Positions 1-8,490 of a stretch of 36,668 bases of DNA are shown piece after piece. Within the stretch, counting starts at the first letter, position 1, and every line of letters starts with the position of its first letter. The notes under the pieces are model-generated. The model had not been told where the DNA came from and searched no databases. It saw only the letters and a program-made list of their open reading frames with translations. Made by a program: the position numbers and the translations under genes. Source of the stretch: an uncultured Crocinitomix sp. (GTDB taxonomy: Bacteria; Bacteroidota; Bacteroidia; Flavobacteriales_D; Crocinitomicaceae). Location: assembly GCA_937136425.1 (NCBI GenBank), contig CAKZON010000121.1, positions 1 to 36,668 of the forward strand. Reading direction: 5' to 3'.

Positions 1-331
1 AATAAAATGCCAGGTGTTTTGCTGTAATTTCGTTTATATCATTTTGCGCATATTGAACAAGTTCTATAAACGCATTGAACAAAGCCAAATGTGGATCATC
101 ACTTTCAAATGAAATTCCACTAAAAAAAGCTTTCCAATCACCATCTCTACGATTGTCTGCATTATAATACTGCGTAATTCCCGCCAATTTGGTAACAATG
201 TCATGATAATCTTGCGGTGTTTTGCCGTCAATTTTAACCAAGTCAGGATCCAAGAATTTAGGAGAACGATCTTCTTGAGCTGTTCCTTGCAGTCTTAATG
301 GATTTATTTTATTACAATTTTTCTCTGACAT
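1..331 (-). CDS. Baseplate J-like protein of eCIS, N-terminal part (cut by window edge)
   Basis: The reading frame opens with ATG at 331 two bases after the gp25-like gene stops and stays open to position 1, giving about 110 residues that begin MSEKNCNKINPLRLQGT. A segment reading DDPHLALFNAFIELVQYAQ resembles the N-terminus of the large baseplate-J proteins of Bacteroidota contractile injection systems, which form the baseplate wedges that hold the sheath onto the spike. Position in the operon directly after the gp25-like gene is the usual place for this component. The rest of the protein, normally many hundreds of residues, lies outside the window, so the J domain itself is not seen; the call rests on N-terminal resemblance plus synteny. 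Confidence 0.75.
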   Translation of the reverse strand, partial: MSEKNCNKINPLRLQGTAQEDRSPKFLDPDLVKIDGKTPQDYHDIVTKLAGITQYYNADNRRDGDWKAFFSGISFESDDPHLALFNAFIELVQYAQNDINEITAKHLAFY

Positions 332-333
332 AA

Positions 334-753
334 TTAAGTATTAGTTCCTTCTTCTAAATAGAAAGGATAGACATAATTACTTCTTGAATTTGTTGCGCTG
401 ATTAAGTATTCTAACTCGAGCAGTAATATTCCCTCGGCTTCTTGTTCGGTATTTAAGTTAATTGCAAGTAATTCAATCCTTGCCTCATGGTTAATAATTG
501 CTTTTTCAACCATATTTTTAACTAGGGTGGTAATATTTGATGAAATGGGTTGAAATAAATATTCATCTAGTCTACAACCAAAATCGGGACGCACTGTTCT
601 TTCTCCCAGCGTTGTACTTAAAAGAATCTCTAAGCTTTGGCGAATGTCATCTTCACCACTAACCATGACCATACTTCTGTCACTTTTATTAAATGTTGGA
701 GGAAACCCCCAACCTGTCCCTAGAAAAAGTGTATTAATATCTTTGGTATTCAT
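334..753 (-). CDS. gp25-like baseplate wedge protein (GPW/gp25 family) of eCIS
   Basis: This 139-aa protein matches the gp25/lysozyme-like baseplate family in length and in its core, EDDIRQSLEILLSTTLGERT followed by VRPDFGCRLDEYLFQP (about residues 34-69). Despite the old lysozyme name, family members in contractile tails are structural: they sit at the inner baseplate and help anchor the first sheath ring. It corresponds to Afp9 of the antifeeding prophage. It lies between the PAAR gene (27 nt upstream) and the baseplate-J gene (2 nt downstream), a standard eCIS order. The first 30 or so residues are a less conserved leader. Confidence 0.9.
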   Translation of the reverse strand: MNTKDINTLFLGTGWGFPPTFNKSDRSMVMVSGEDDIRQSLEILLSTTLGERTVRPDFGCRLDEYLFQPISSNITTLVKNMVEKAIINHEARIELLAINLNTEQEAEGILLLELEYLISATNSRSNYVYPFYLEEGTNT

Positions 754-780
754 TTCTTCTTTTTTTACATTAATTATATG

Positions 781-1071
781 CTAACCACCAATGTTTACGT
801 TTGCACTTCCTGTAGTAATTTGCCCTCCGTGATCTGTTGGATCTCCCATTCTTGCTGCTGGTTCTCCATTAATAAACACTTTTGAAGAGCCACCTGATAT
901 ACTATCTGGAGGACCAACACAAATTGCTTGATCTCCTTTTCGCGCTGCCCCCATTCCATTAATTTTCACATCAGTGCTTCCTTCAGAAATCATTAACCCC
1001 ACATGCGGGACTGGCCCTGGTTCACTTTTAGGACAAACATGCATATCAAGTATTTTGGCGGCTTTCGGCAT
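781..1071 (-). CDS. PAAR-domain spike tip protein of eCIS
   Basis: The 96-aa product is a single PAAR domain: it begins MPKAAKILDMHVCPKSEPGP and carries the namesake-type motif PAARMGDPTDHGG at about residues 71-83, with Gly-rich turns and regularly spaced His/Cys residues that in the family bind a metal at the cone tip. PAAR proteins cap the VgrG trimer and sharpen the spike that pierces the target membrane (Afp10 in the antifeeding prophage). The start codon shares one base with the stop of the VgrG-like gene (TAATG), which implies translational coupling. No effector domain is fused to it, so any toxin must be separate cargo. Confidence 0.92.
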   Translation of the reverse strand: MPKAAKILDMHVCPKSEPGPVPHVGLMISEGSTDVKINGMGAARKGDQAICVGPPDSISGGSSKVFINGEPAARMGDPTDHGGQITTGSANVNIGG

Positions 1072-2900
1072 TATGGGTTTAAATTAATTGGTGATCCAGT
1101 CATTTTTGTTTCTCCTGAAGAATGCAGGATACTTTTCTTTGTATCAGTTTCCAACTTAGTCGTTGCTTTGATAATCACTTCTTTCGATTCTAACTTTATT
1201 CGTTTATCCCCAAAAATGTGAACCTCATCAGCACTAAATTTGATGAAATTTTTGTTCTTATCCTGTATTAAGATTGTCCCCTCTTTATCATCTATTAAGA
1301 TGGTGTTATTCTTTTCTAATTCTGGTTCACCAGATCTAAAATCATCCAAACTACCAGCTTCTCCTTCACTTAAAGTTTGAATTTTCAATGTTCTTTTCTT
1401 ATCATCAAACTCTACGCGACTGCCAGCTTTTGAATAATACCCTTTCAAGTTATCTTTTTCCAGAGCACCAACGGGAGCTGGCTTAGCACTGCTATTTAGC
1501 ATTCCTACAATCATTGGATATCTAGGATCACAACCTAAAAAACCAACCAATACTTCATCATCAAGCTCTGGCAAAAAGAACATTCCTCTATGCTCTCCTG
1601 CATCTGGCCGAGCCATTTTTGCCCAAACACCTTCACTTTCTGCATCTATAACGGGGATGCGCACTTTAATACGATCTTCGCCAGTTTCATCATCTAAACG
1701 GGTTACTGTCCCAATATGTAGTCCCGACATTTCTGGAATTCGACCCTTAGTTCTATCCACATCTTTTGTATTACTCTCACACCAATCTCTACTTAAGCCA
1801 AACTGCAAATTCGTTGTCCAAATATTTTTAGAAAACTCGTAACGAGCACCTGTTACGTAGGTTAAGCCATTAAAACGATTCCCCACTCCTTTCAGTTCAA
1901 TCGTCTTTCTTGGACTTACCAATGTAGACTCTACAAAAGACACTCTACCTCTTACTCTTGCTAACTTAGATTTAATCAGTTCTGTCTTTACAAAATTCTT
2001 TAAATCACCAGCAACAAGGTGTCCTGAATAATTGATGTTTAAACCACCGTCATTAAACAGGACTGAAAGATCTTTATTAGTGAGGTCACCAGGTTTTTCA
2101 AGGTCAATTCCGGTTAAACTTGACAATTCTTCCGTATTAATCTCTTGTTTTGATGAATCCCAGGCGTTTAAAACAACTTCTTTAAATTGTGATTTCGCAT
2201 CAATTTCTGCTTCAAACTCCAACAGTTCATCACTAAAAAGGAGTGTATAATCAGCTGAACCAGCAACTGTTGGTGTAACTGTTGTAAACACACCATTATC
2301 TGTATAAACCAACTGACCAGCAGCATTTGCCCGCTTTACGATAAAATCCCAATCAGTTGAATTGTATTGAACCAAACCTTCATGCTCCACATCTGTATCT
2401 TCAATTCCAGACACATCAATTAAAGCATTATTTCCATTTTTATATTCTCCTAATAGTTCTTTAAACGCATCAGAATCAAGTGTTTTTTCAGCAAAATATT
2501 TACTCTTAGTTTGAGTTGTAGCAGCCACAGCATTGTCTCTACAGTCAATTGTCAAATGTAATTTCCTGTTCTTTTTAATTTTTATGCCATGCTTCACGAT
2601 CATTCCTTTAAAAGCCGTCTCCATTCCATTTACATCTCCCATTTTAATAGTGATGAATTTTCCTGGTGCGTATTGATCCTCATTACTAATTGGAAAGTCT
2701 TGAGATGCCACATCTCCATCTTCAATTAGGAGTTTTGCATATGCAATTTTATTGGCCATTTTCCCTATTACAATATGAAAAGGCTCATTAACAGCACTTA
2801 CAACATCTCCTTCATCCGAAGGCGAATCGCTCAGATAAATTTCAAAGCTATGTGGCACTTGTGCCTCTTTAGTGATATTATTTGCTAAAGTTTCGCTCAT
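1071..2900 (-). CDS. VgrG-like spike protein (Afp8/baseplate protein V type) of eCIS
   Basis: This 609-aa protein is the central spike under the tube. Residues 1 to about 380 resemble the gp27/gp44-like hub (phage late control D type), and from about 387 to 478 there is a gp5-like OB fold (GLHIGTVTRLDDETGEDRIK, then GMFFLPELDDEVLVGFLGCD). The last 130 residues are short alternating beta repeats rich in Asp, Lys and Ile, as expected for the triangular beta-prism needle that receives the PAAR tip. The start ATG follows the LysM gene's stop without a gap. The length is close to that of fused hub-spike proteins; no C-terminal toxin extension is seen. Confidence 0.93.
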   Translation of the reverse strand: MSETLANNITKEAQVPHSFEIYLSDSPSDEGDVVSAVNEPFHIVIGKMANKIAYAKLLIEDGDVASQDFPISNEDQYAPGKFITIKMGDVNGMETAFKGMIVKHGIKIKKNRKLHLTIDCRDNAVAATTQTKSKYFAEKTLDSDAFKELLGEYKNGNNALIDVSGIEDTDVEHEGLVQYNSTDWDFIVKRANAAGQLVYTDNGVFTTVTPTVAGSADYTLLFSDELLEFEAEIDAKSQFKEVVLNAWDSSKQEINTEELSSLTGIDLEKPGDLTNKDLSVLFNDGGLNINYSGHLVAGDLKNFVKTELIKSKLARVRGRVSFVESTLVSPRKTIELKGVGNRFNGLTYVTGARYEFSKNIWTTNLQFGLSRDWCESNTKDVDRTKGRIPEMSGLHIGTVTRLDDETGEDRIKVRIPVIDAESEGVWAKMARPDAGEHRGMFFLPELDDEVLVGFLGCDPRYPMIVGMLNSSAKPAPVGALEKDNLKGYYSKAGSRVEFDDKKRTLKIQTLSEGEAGSLDDFRSGEPELEKNNTILIDDKEGTILIQDKNKNFIKFSADEVHIFGDKRIKLESKEVIIKATTKLETDTKKSILHSSGETKMTGSPINLNP

Positions 2901-3653
2901 TTAACTGAAGTCCTTTATTGGTGGGAAAAATAATTTTTCTCCAACACTTAATTTTCTATAATTACTCAAATTATTTACACGTGCAACCTCCAAATACAGC
3001 TTTGGGTTCTTGTAAATTTCCTGACACATAAGATGAAGTGTATCTCCTTCTTGAACGGTTCTTATATGAGTTAAATCAGGAGATTGATCATCCTTTGATT
3101 TTGCCTCTTGCGCTTTAGGAACAGTTTCAACAAACGTGGCGTCACCTACTGCCCGAATAGCATAACCATCTGAACCAAATAAGGTATAAGTGATTTTAAG
3201 GTTTGTTAAACGTCCGTCAAAAATCCAGCCACCATAAACCAAAGTAACATACTTAGGTTCATGTGTTCCTTTGCTATACTTTAGTGTGGCATTTTTAAAG
3301 GCGGTAATTTGTTCATCAACCGTTCCTCCATTAGGTTTTTTGCCCAAAATTGAATCGGTAGAACTTCCTGCAGTATTCAATCCTCCACTAAGGCTGAAAG
3401 AGATTTCGTGATTATCTTGTTTGATTACACCAGTGCTATCAAATAAAAATTTGATGCTTACTTTAGGTGCACTGGTCCCACTGAAATTTTGCTGTTTACT
3501 CTTGTTCCCTTTGGTTTTCTTCTCTTCGTATTTAATACTCGTTTCAGTTACCAATTGTTCTGGGTTAATTAGCGCAACATATGAATTATCGGAAACTTGT
3601 TGATCCGACAATTCAAATGATAATATTGTTAACTTTTCTAATTTACCACTCAT
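2901..3653 (-). CDS. LysM-domain tube/spike adaptor (Afp7-like) of eCIS
   Basis: The 250-aa product ends in a LysM domain (about residues 200-247: VQEGDTLHLMCQEIYKNP, then YRKLSVGEKLFFPP). The preceding 190 residues contain the pattern of tail adaptor proteins, with an early EQLVTETSIKYEEKKTKG segment. In contractile tails this family (gp53/Afp7 type, LysM-containing) joins the tube and the spike hub in the baseplate; LysM here is thought to be structural rather than peptidoglycan-degrading. Its ATG shares one base with the TGA of the small DUF5908-like gene (TGATG), and its stop abuts the VgrG start. Confidence 0.88.
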   Translation of the reverse strand: MSGKLEKLTILSFELSDQQVSDNSYVALINPEQLVTETSIKYEEKKTKGNKSKQQNFSGTSAPKVSIKFLFDSTGVIKQDNHEISFSLSGGLNTAGSSTDSILGKKPNGGTVDEQITAFKNATLKYSKGTHEPKYVTLVYGGWIFDGRLTNLKITYTLFGSDGYAIRAVGDATFVETVPKAQEAKSKDDQSPDLTHIRTVQEGDTLHLMCQEIYKNPKLYLEVARVNNLSNYRKLSVGEKLFFPPIKDFS

Positions 3654-3823
3654 CAGGGTTCATTTTTTTCGCTTAAAATTTCCAGTACTTGCTCAACACA
3701 ATCTGCAATCAATTCTGCTCGATTTTCATCTGCAGAATTAATTCCTCCACTCTCAGCAGCCTCTGATTCTGAAGATTCACTAACATTTGCTGTGATCACT
3801 ATTTCTTTTATTTCTAATGGCAT
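3653..3823 (-). CDS. Small DUF5908-like eCIS protein, 56 aa
   Basis: A short frame from ATG at 3823 to TGA at 3653-3655 encodes 56 residues starting MPLEIKEIVITANVSE and ending with an acidic amphipathic helix (NRAELIADCVEQVLEILSEK). The opening MP-[IL]-EIKE is what I know from DUF5908, a small family in Bacteroidota contractile injection loci; the family assignment is from memory of its N-terminus. The gene fills the space between the second tube gene (5-nt gap) and the LysM gene (1-nt overlap) almost exactly, which supports it being real. Its function is unknown. The C-terminal helix could bind another baseplate or tube component, which is inference. Confidence 0.75.
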   Translation of the reverse strand: MPLEIKEIVITANVSESSESEAAESGGINSADENRAELIADCVEQVLEILSEKNEP

Positions 3824-3828
3824 TTTTA

Positions 3829-4281
3829 TTAAATTCTTAAGGTGTTGAAATAGGAATAATTGAGTTTAATTGATTCAATAACTAAATCACTCGATTGCGC
3901 ATTAAAACCAGACGTGCTCCACTCTGTAGGATAAGCATTTACCACATACCAACCGGCAATTGGTAAATGCAAATCATTCAAGAGCATAATGGTAATGTTT
4001 ACGGGTTCGAATTTAAAATTCTCAATCGCATCTCTACACCAATCCACAATGAATGAACCTTTAAATAAGCCTCTCTTCAATTCAAGCGAACCGTAACTGG
4101 TTTTCTTGGGGAGTTTATGCGTAAACCTATTTTCACCTCCTTCTTTAAAATCTTCAGTTTCAACTGTAATGGTAAGCCCTGAAACCTCTTGGAACCTAAA
4201 ATCACTAGGTGATTGAGGTAACAGTTCAAAAATTACAGCAAAATGAAAACCAGAAGGAGGCCTTTCAAATAACAAACTCAT
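3829..4281 (-). CDS. eCIS tube-initiation/second tube protein (gp19 family, Afp5-like)
   Basis: This 150-aa protein belongs to the T4 gp19-like tail tube family: FHFAVIFELLPQSPSDFRFQ, then VSGLTITVETEDFKEGG, then LELKRGLF match the conserved tube fold. It is a diverged paralogue of the neighbouring 144-aa protein; both share the SGL/E and LKRG.F landmarks. In Afp and PVC particles a second tube-like protein (Afp5/Pvc5) forms the first hexamer joining tube to baseplate, and its place between the main tube gene and the LysM adaptor gene suggests the same here. Its ATG shares a base with the upstream gene's TAA (TAATG). Confidence 0.9.
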   Translation of the reverse strand: MSLLFERPPSGFHFAVIFELLPQSPSDFRFQEVSGLTITVETEDFKEGGENRFTHKLPKKTSYGSLELKRGLFKGSFIVDWCRDAIENFKFEPVNITIMLLNDLHLPIAGWYVVNAYPTEWSTSGFNAQSSDLVIESIKLNYSYFNTLRI

Positions 4282-4715
4282 TAATCATTGGATATGGTCA
4301 TACCTTCATGAACCAAAGTAATGGTTTCAATGGCAACTTCATTTCCTGTTGAATTTAAGCTTGCACCTTCAATTTTAGAAGGCCAGGCATTTGTGAATTT
4401 CCACACCATAGTTGCCTCATGGTTTTCATCTAAAAGACTAACTGTAATATCACGTCTTTCAACTTCATTCATAGAAACTGTGTTCCACCAATCGTAAAAC
4501 TCGTTGTTCTTTCTAAAAATTCCACGCTTAAGTGTTATCTCACCATTGGTGTTCATTCCTGGCATTTTAATGGTTGAGTATGTTTTACTCAATCCATCTC
4601 GATATTCCACTACTTGATGCTCTAAATTTAATCCAGATGCCTCTGTAAACGCACCTGTCGCTCCGCCCCATTCAACCTTAAAATGGAATGCTGTTATTGG
4701 ATAATTAGTTGCCAT
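4281..4715 (-). CDS. Inner tube protein of eCIS (gp19/Hcp-like, Afp1-like)
   Basis: The 144-aa product is the likely major tube subunit. Conserved gp19-family features are YPITAFHFKVEWGGATGAFT (residues 5-24), EASGLNLEHQVVEYRDG, MPGMNTNGEITLKRGIF and a C-terminal AIETITLVHEGM strand. Such subunits stack as hexamers into the tube that carries cargo and is driven out when the sheath contracts. It is the first gene after the sheath gene (47-nt gap, the largest in the operon), the usual sheath-then-tube order. Length matches the family. Confidence 0.95.
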   Translation of the reverse strand: MATNYPITAFHFKVEWGGATGAFTEASGLNLEHQVVEYRDGLSKTYSTIKMPGMNTNGEITLKRGIFRKNNEFYDWWNTVSMNEVERRDITVSLLDENHEATMVWKFTNAWPSKIEGASLNSTGNEVAIETITLVHEGMTISND

Positions 4716-4762
4716 ATTTTTATCTATTTAATAATATTAATGTTCAATTTTATTTCACTCAT

Positions 4763-6901
4763 TTATGATTCTTGCAGCTTATGCATGAATCTTAGTATGA
4801 TAAATTCAGCTGGTCTTACTGCAGCCAAATGAATCTCAACAATCATTCTACCTTCTAGGATATCTTGTGCAGTCATGGTTTCACCCAAACCAACTTTAAC
4901 AATGTAAGCATGCTCTGGTTTCGCTCCAGCCAAACCTCCAGCTTTCCAAATAGAATTCAAGAAATTATCAATCATTGCTTTGGTTCGTACCCAAGTATTC
5001 TTATCGTTTGGTTCAAAAACCACAAATTCAGTAGCCTTTTTCACAGATTCTTCAATCATATTAAAGAGTCTTCTAACAGGCACATATCTCCATTCGTTAC
5101 TGTTACCAGCAGTTGTTCTAGCTCCCCAAATGAGTGTACCTCTTCCTGTAAATGAACGGATAGCATTAATAGACTTACCTGAAGTAGCATCTACATTCAA
5201 TCCGCTTTGATCTTCTGCGGTGATGTTAACTACAGGACCTATTACAGAACTAAGGCTTCTGTTTGCTGGAGCGACCCACACCCCTCTTTCATTATCGACT
5301 GCTGCATATACACCTGCAATTGCTCCACTTGGAGGAAGAATAATTCCTTCAGCAACAACAGCTTTAACAATATTTCCATAAATTGGGTTAGATTCTCTTA
5401 ATAGAATTTCTAGATTCTCTTTTCTTAACTTGATTTCTGCTTCAAATGCTTGGTAAATGCTTACCATTTCAGCAAATAACTCACCCAAAGCACTTAAAGA
5501 TGCCGCTGCTGCTGCCACTGCTTTTTTCTTCGCAGTAGAAGCATCTCCTGCTCCATAAATTGAACCTGTAGCAATAGTAGCATCAGAAATTGTTACTCCT
5601 GACAAATCATAAGTGATAGTAGATGCATCTGCCTTATTGAAAGTTCCTGTTCCAGGAAAACTAGCAAGAGGTGTTACTTCTTTAGGATCAGCTGCTATAG
5701 TATTTGCCTGAACACCTTCAATTGAATAAGTTTGATCATAAAAATAAAGCAACTTAATTACCTCATACAAACGACTACTATCTTTATCAATATACTCTTT
5801 ATGCGTCTCTTCTAGGTAAAATTTAGTGCTAGGATCACCGTCCTCATCATTATTATCCGTAACAGTTAAACCAATAAAATTGGTTATCATATCTGCAATA
5901 AAATGAATTCGAGCTTTAATTTGATTTTCGGCTTTTACCTGAGTTGAAACATCATACTCTTCAGGAATCAACTCGAATCCTAAATAACGCGTACTCTCCT
6001 TTAATCGATCAACATTTAACAAAGCGACACTGCTATAATCAATGATATACTCTTCCTCAACACCATCCCAAACTCCATTAATTAATGTAAACATTGCAGT
6101 ATCATCTGTCAATACATTTTCATAATTAACAATTGCCGTGTTAGATGTGCTAATGGCAGCCAAGTTTGTTGCTGATCCCGATTTAGTAACTGTACCTAAA
6201 TTTTCATAGGTGAAATCAAATTTTAAACTTGTTCTTATGAACGGATAATAAGCTGCACCATACTTCAGGTATTGGCTTCCTAGTTTGTTTCTAAATGCTA
6301 AATCAGGTGTAGCTCCATCCGCATCAGATTCATTTAGTTCTTTATCGCCATTATATAAATCGAAAATGCAAAACCTATCTTGCAAATCATTGCATTGCTT
6401 TAACGCTTGTTGTTGCAATTCACCTAACTTAATCTTACTTGAGGTTGATAAAATTGCAGCATCAGGAAACAAAATTAGCGTTGGTTCATCCTTTTTTCTA
6501 AGTGAAGTTAATGCAGTAGATAAGTTGGAAAAATAATCTCCAGATGCCGTATTATAATCTCCAGCCGAAACAATATAGCAAGGACCACCGCCATTTGAAA
6601 AGAACATTTTCATGCTATTGTAGAGCGCAAAATCATAGTTGATTTCAACACCTTCAATCCCATTTTCAGAATTTAGAGTGACATCTACAGTTGGTGATTC
6701 TTCTCCCTTTCCGAAATACTCCTCATACTCTAATAAGGATTTAATTCTTGTTGGAACATTATAAACTTCTTTTCCTTGCTTTGAGGCTTTTTCTGTAAAG
6801 CCTATAAAAGCGGGGATGGCTGTTTCCACTTGTGCTATGGAAGCCGGAAGTGTCGATATTTCTTCAACATAGACACCGGGTGTTTTATACGTACTAGGCA
6901 T
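4763..6901 (-). CDS. Contractile tail sheath protein of eCIS, 712 aa
   Basis: The N-terminus STYKTPGVYVEEISTLP is the classic tail sheath opening, and the C-terminal third (GTLIWGARTTAGNSNEWRYV, PVRRLFNMIEESVKKATEF, IVKVGLGETMTAQDILEGRM) is the conserved sheath core that forms the inter-subunit handshake. It contracts to drive the tube. At 712 aa it is much longer than Afp/PVC sheaths and carries an insert between about residues 200 and 480. Just after it comes an Ala-rich helix (AAAAASLSALGELFAEMVS) followed by a Lys/Glu-rich helical segment. The insert probably faces outward. There is a single sheath gene rather than the two or three found in Afp/PVC. Confidence 0.95.
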   Translation of the reverse strand: MPSTYKTPGVYVEEISTLPASIAQVETAIPAFIGFTEKASKQGKEVYNVPTRIKSLLEYEEYFGKGEESPTVDVTLNSENGIEGVEINYDFALYNSMKMFFSNGGGPCYIVSAGDYNTASGDYFSNLSTALTSLRKKDEPTLILFPDAAILSTSSKIKLGELQQQALKQCNDLQDRFCIFDLYNGDKELNESDADGATPDLAFRNKLGSQYLKYGAAYYPFIRTSLKFDFTYENLGTVTKSGSATNLAAISTSNTAIVNYENVLTDDTAMFTLINGVWDGVEEEYIIDYSSVALLNVDRLKESTRYLGFELIPEEYDVSTQVKAENQIKARIHFIADMITNFIGLTVTDNNDEDGDPSTKFYLEETHKEYIDKDSSRLYEVIKLLYFYDQTYSIEGVQANTIAADPKEVTPLASFPGTGTFNKADASTITYDLSGVTISDATIATGSIYGAGDASTAKKKAVAAAAASLSALGELFAEMVSIYQAFEAEIKLRKENLEILLRESNPIYGNIVKAVVAEGIILPPSGAIAGVYAAVDNERGVWVAPANRSLSSVIGPVVNITAEDQSGLNVDATSGKSINAIRSFTGRGTLIWGARTTAGNSNEWRYVPVRRLFNMIEESVKKATEFVVFEPNDKNTWVRTKAMIDNFLNSIWKAGGLAGAKPEHAYIVKVGLGETMTAQDILEGRMIVEIHLAAVRPAEFIILRFMHKLQES

Positions 6902-6918
6902 AGGTTTTGATTTTTATA

Positions 6919-7917
6919 TTATATTTTTAAATAAACAATTGAATTCAAAATATTATGTGTGGGGTTGGGCAGTTTTTCAAGCGTAACATCCAAACCTGGA
7001 GAGGTTACTACTAATTTAAAATCTGCAATTGGTTTTTCTGTTTTTGTAATATTGGTAGTAGATGTAAAGCCTACTGTTGCTCCAATTCCGTAGACAGGAG
7101 TTGGCATATCTTCAGTAAACACCACCGTTCCAGTCCCATCCAACACGTTCATGGTTCCTCCTGTAAAATCTCTAGTCAATTCGATTTGATAAGCCCATTT
7201 AGTTGCCACGGCATTTAAAGTTAAAATGGCTTTATAAGGAACTAGGCCATAATTGATGCTACTATCAAGTTCCAACTCAAATATTCCAATCAAATTAGGG
7301 TATGACAATCTATTAAAAATGTATACGTCAAGAGCACTTTTTTGCACTCCACTTTGATAGGTTTTTAAGGTATAATAATCCTCTACAAGTATTCCCGATA
7401 AATTGACAGAAAACGAAAAATTGAAATCTGTCAATACAATTGGGTCGGCTGTCCCCGTTTGCGTTTCTTCATACACTACATTTCCTTCTACATCCTCTAT
7501 TTTAAACGTTATTTTGTCAAATGGATAGGTGTATTCTTCGGTAAAGTTAGGTTGGCGTGTTGCAATTGTGCCTAATGTCAAGGCATCAGAATATTTAGCC
7601 TGACAATTATAAATATCAGTCGCATTTATCTTAGTTCCAAGGTCTGTTACGTTTAAAATTGACGGATTACTTGCCTCAATTTTGAACATTAATTTTTGAA
7701 CTGTTGTAATTTCAACTAAAGGTGCATTACCGACTTCTGATAATTTCTGATAAACTAAATCAAAACCAGTTTCACGCGTTTTTAACAATAGCCCATTTGA
7801 TCGAAATTCAGCAACCGTATCGCCAAATGGAGTAATTCTAAAATCACTTGTTTCACGATTTGTATAGAACGTGTGATTAAAGTCAAATTGATATAGTTTT
7901 TTATAAAATCTAGACAT
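6919..7917 (-). CDS. Unrecognised 332-aa eCIS protein between cap and sheath genes
   Basis: I do not recognise a family. The sequence has no signal peptide or membrane segment, few charged helices and many alternating hydrophobic stretches with Thr, so it is probably all beta. Two similar blocks can be guessed, about residues 115-210 (ITFKIEDVEGNVVYEETQTG) and 220-332 (AILTLNAVATKWAYQIELTR), perhaps Ig-like. It sits 6 nt after the cap gene and 17 nt before the sheath gene, so it is almost certainly a particle component. Reasonable guesses are a second cap or cap-adaptor protein, a tube plug or a surface decoration; these are inferences from position. Confidence 0.85.
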   Translation of the reverse strand: MSRFYKKLYQFDFNHTFYTNRETSDFRITPFGDTVAEFRSNGLLLKTRETGFDLVYQKLSEVGNAPLVEITTVQKLMFKIEASNPSILNVTDLGTKINATDIYNCQAKYSDALTLGTIATRQPNFTEEYTYPFDKITFKIEDVEGNVVYEETQTGTADPIVLTDFNFSFSVNLSGILVEDYYTLKTYQSGVQKSALDVYIFNRLSYPNLIGIFELELDSSINYGLVPYKAILTLNAVATKWAYQIELTRDFTGGTMNVLDGTGTVVFTEDMPTPVYGIGATVGFTSTTNITKTEKPIADFKLVVTSPGLDVTLEKLPNPTHNILNSIVYLKI

Positions 7918-7923
7918 GGTTTA

Positions 7924-8490
7924 TCATGTAATATTTTCGTTTATTTCTACTATTTCCGATACTGCTTCAGTTGATGTATTTTCTTGAATTACTAATAATC
8001 TGAATTTGTATAATACTGAGGGCAAATATTTCCCTCCAACCATACCCCACAAATAGTTTTGTTGCTCAAAACTCATGGGATGCAGCTCTACAATTAATTT
8101 TTTAACCTCAGGATCTAAAGCGGGTGTGTTTTCTGTTGTAAAAACATTTTTACTTTGAAAAAAACGCACTACATATGAAATAAACTTTAATGCTTCGGTA
8201 TAGTTTGAATCAAAATTTGCAGAAAAGAGTACAAAAAGATTGAGTTTTAACTCTGGATTAACTCTTGTAATGCCACTATCCGTTTTAAGGTAAGGATCTA
8301 TGGCACGGTTGATTCTGTCCTCCTCAATATTTACCAACGTAACTCCTAATTCTGTTGGAATAGGTTCTCCTGATGAATTAAATAGGTGAGATATCTCAAC
8401 AATGTTGGTTGCCGGTTCTTCTAGACCTCCAATCAAATCTAAATAAGCTACTAATTCGTCCTTTACGGTTTTAATGACTCTGTCAATCAT
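7924..8490 (-). CDS. eCIS cap/tail terminator protein (DUF4255, Afp16 N-domain type)
   Basis: This 188-aa protein opens MIDRVIKTVKDELVAYLD and contains VTLVNIEEDRINR (about residues 49-61), the hallmark region of DUF4255/Pvc16_N, and LHPMSFEQQNYLWGMVGGKY (about 135-154) with the typical LWG. Family members form the hexameric cap that ends tube and sheath growth and sets particle length. It is the promoter-proximal gene of the eCIS operon, with a 353-nt gene-free leader upstream and 6 nt between it and the unknown 332-aa gene. ATG at 8490 is the natural start; nothing in frame upstream extends it convincingly. Confidence 0.92.
   Translation of the reverse strand: MIDRVIKTVKDELVAYLDLIGGLEEPATNIVEISHLFNSSGEPIPTELGVTLVNIEEDRINRAIDPYLKTDSGITRVNPELKLNLFVLFSANFDSNYTEALKFISYVVRFFQSKNVFTTENTPALDPEVKKLIVELHPMSFEQQNYLWGMVGGKYLPSVLYKFRLLVIQENTSTEAVSEIVEINENIT

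Noticed and set aside
1..8490. T6SS or prophage identity for the contractile locus
   Set aside because: No TssB/C, TssJLM or ClpV and no phage head, terminase or lysis genes are seen; a DUF4255 cap, LysM adaptor and two tube genes point to an eCIS. The part beyond position 1 is unseen.
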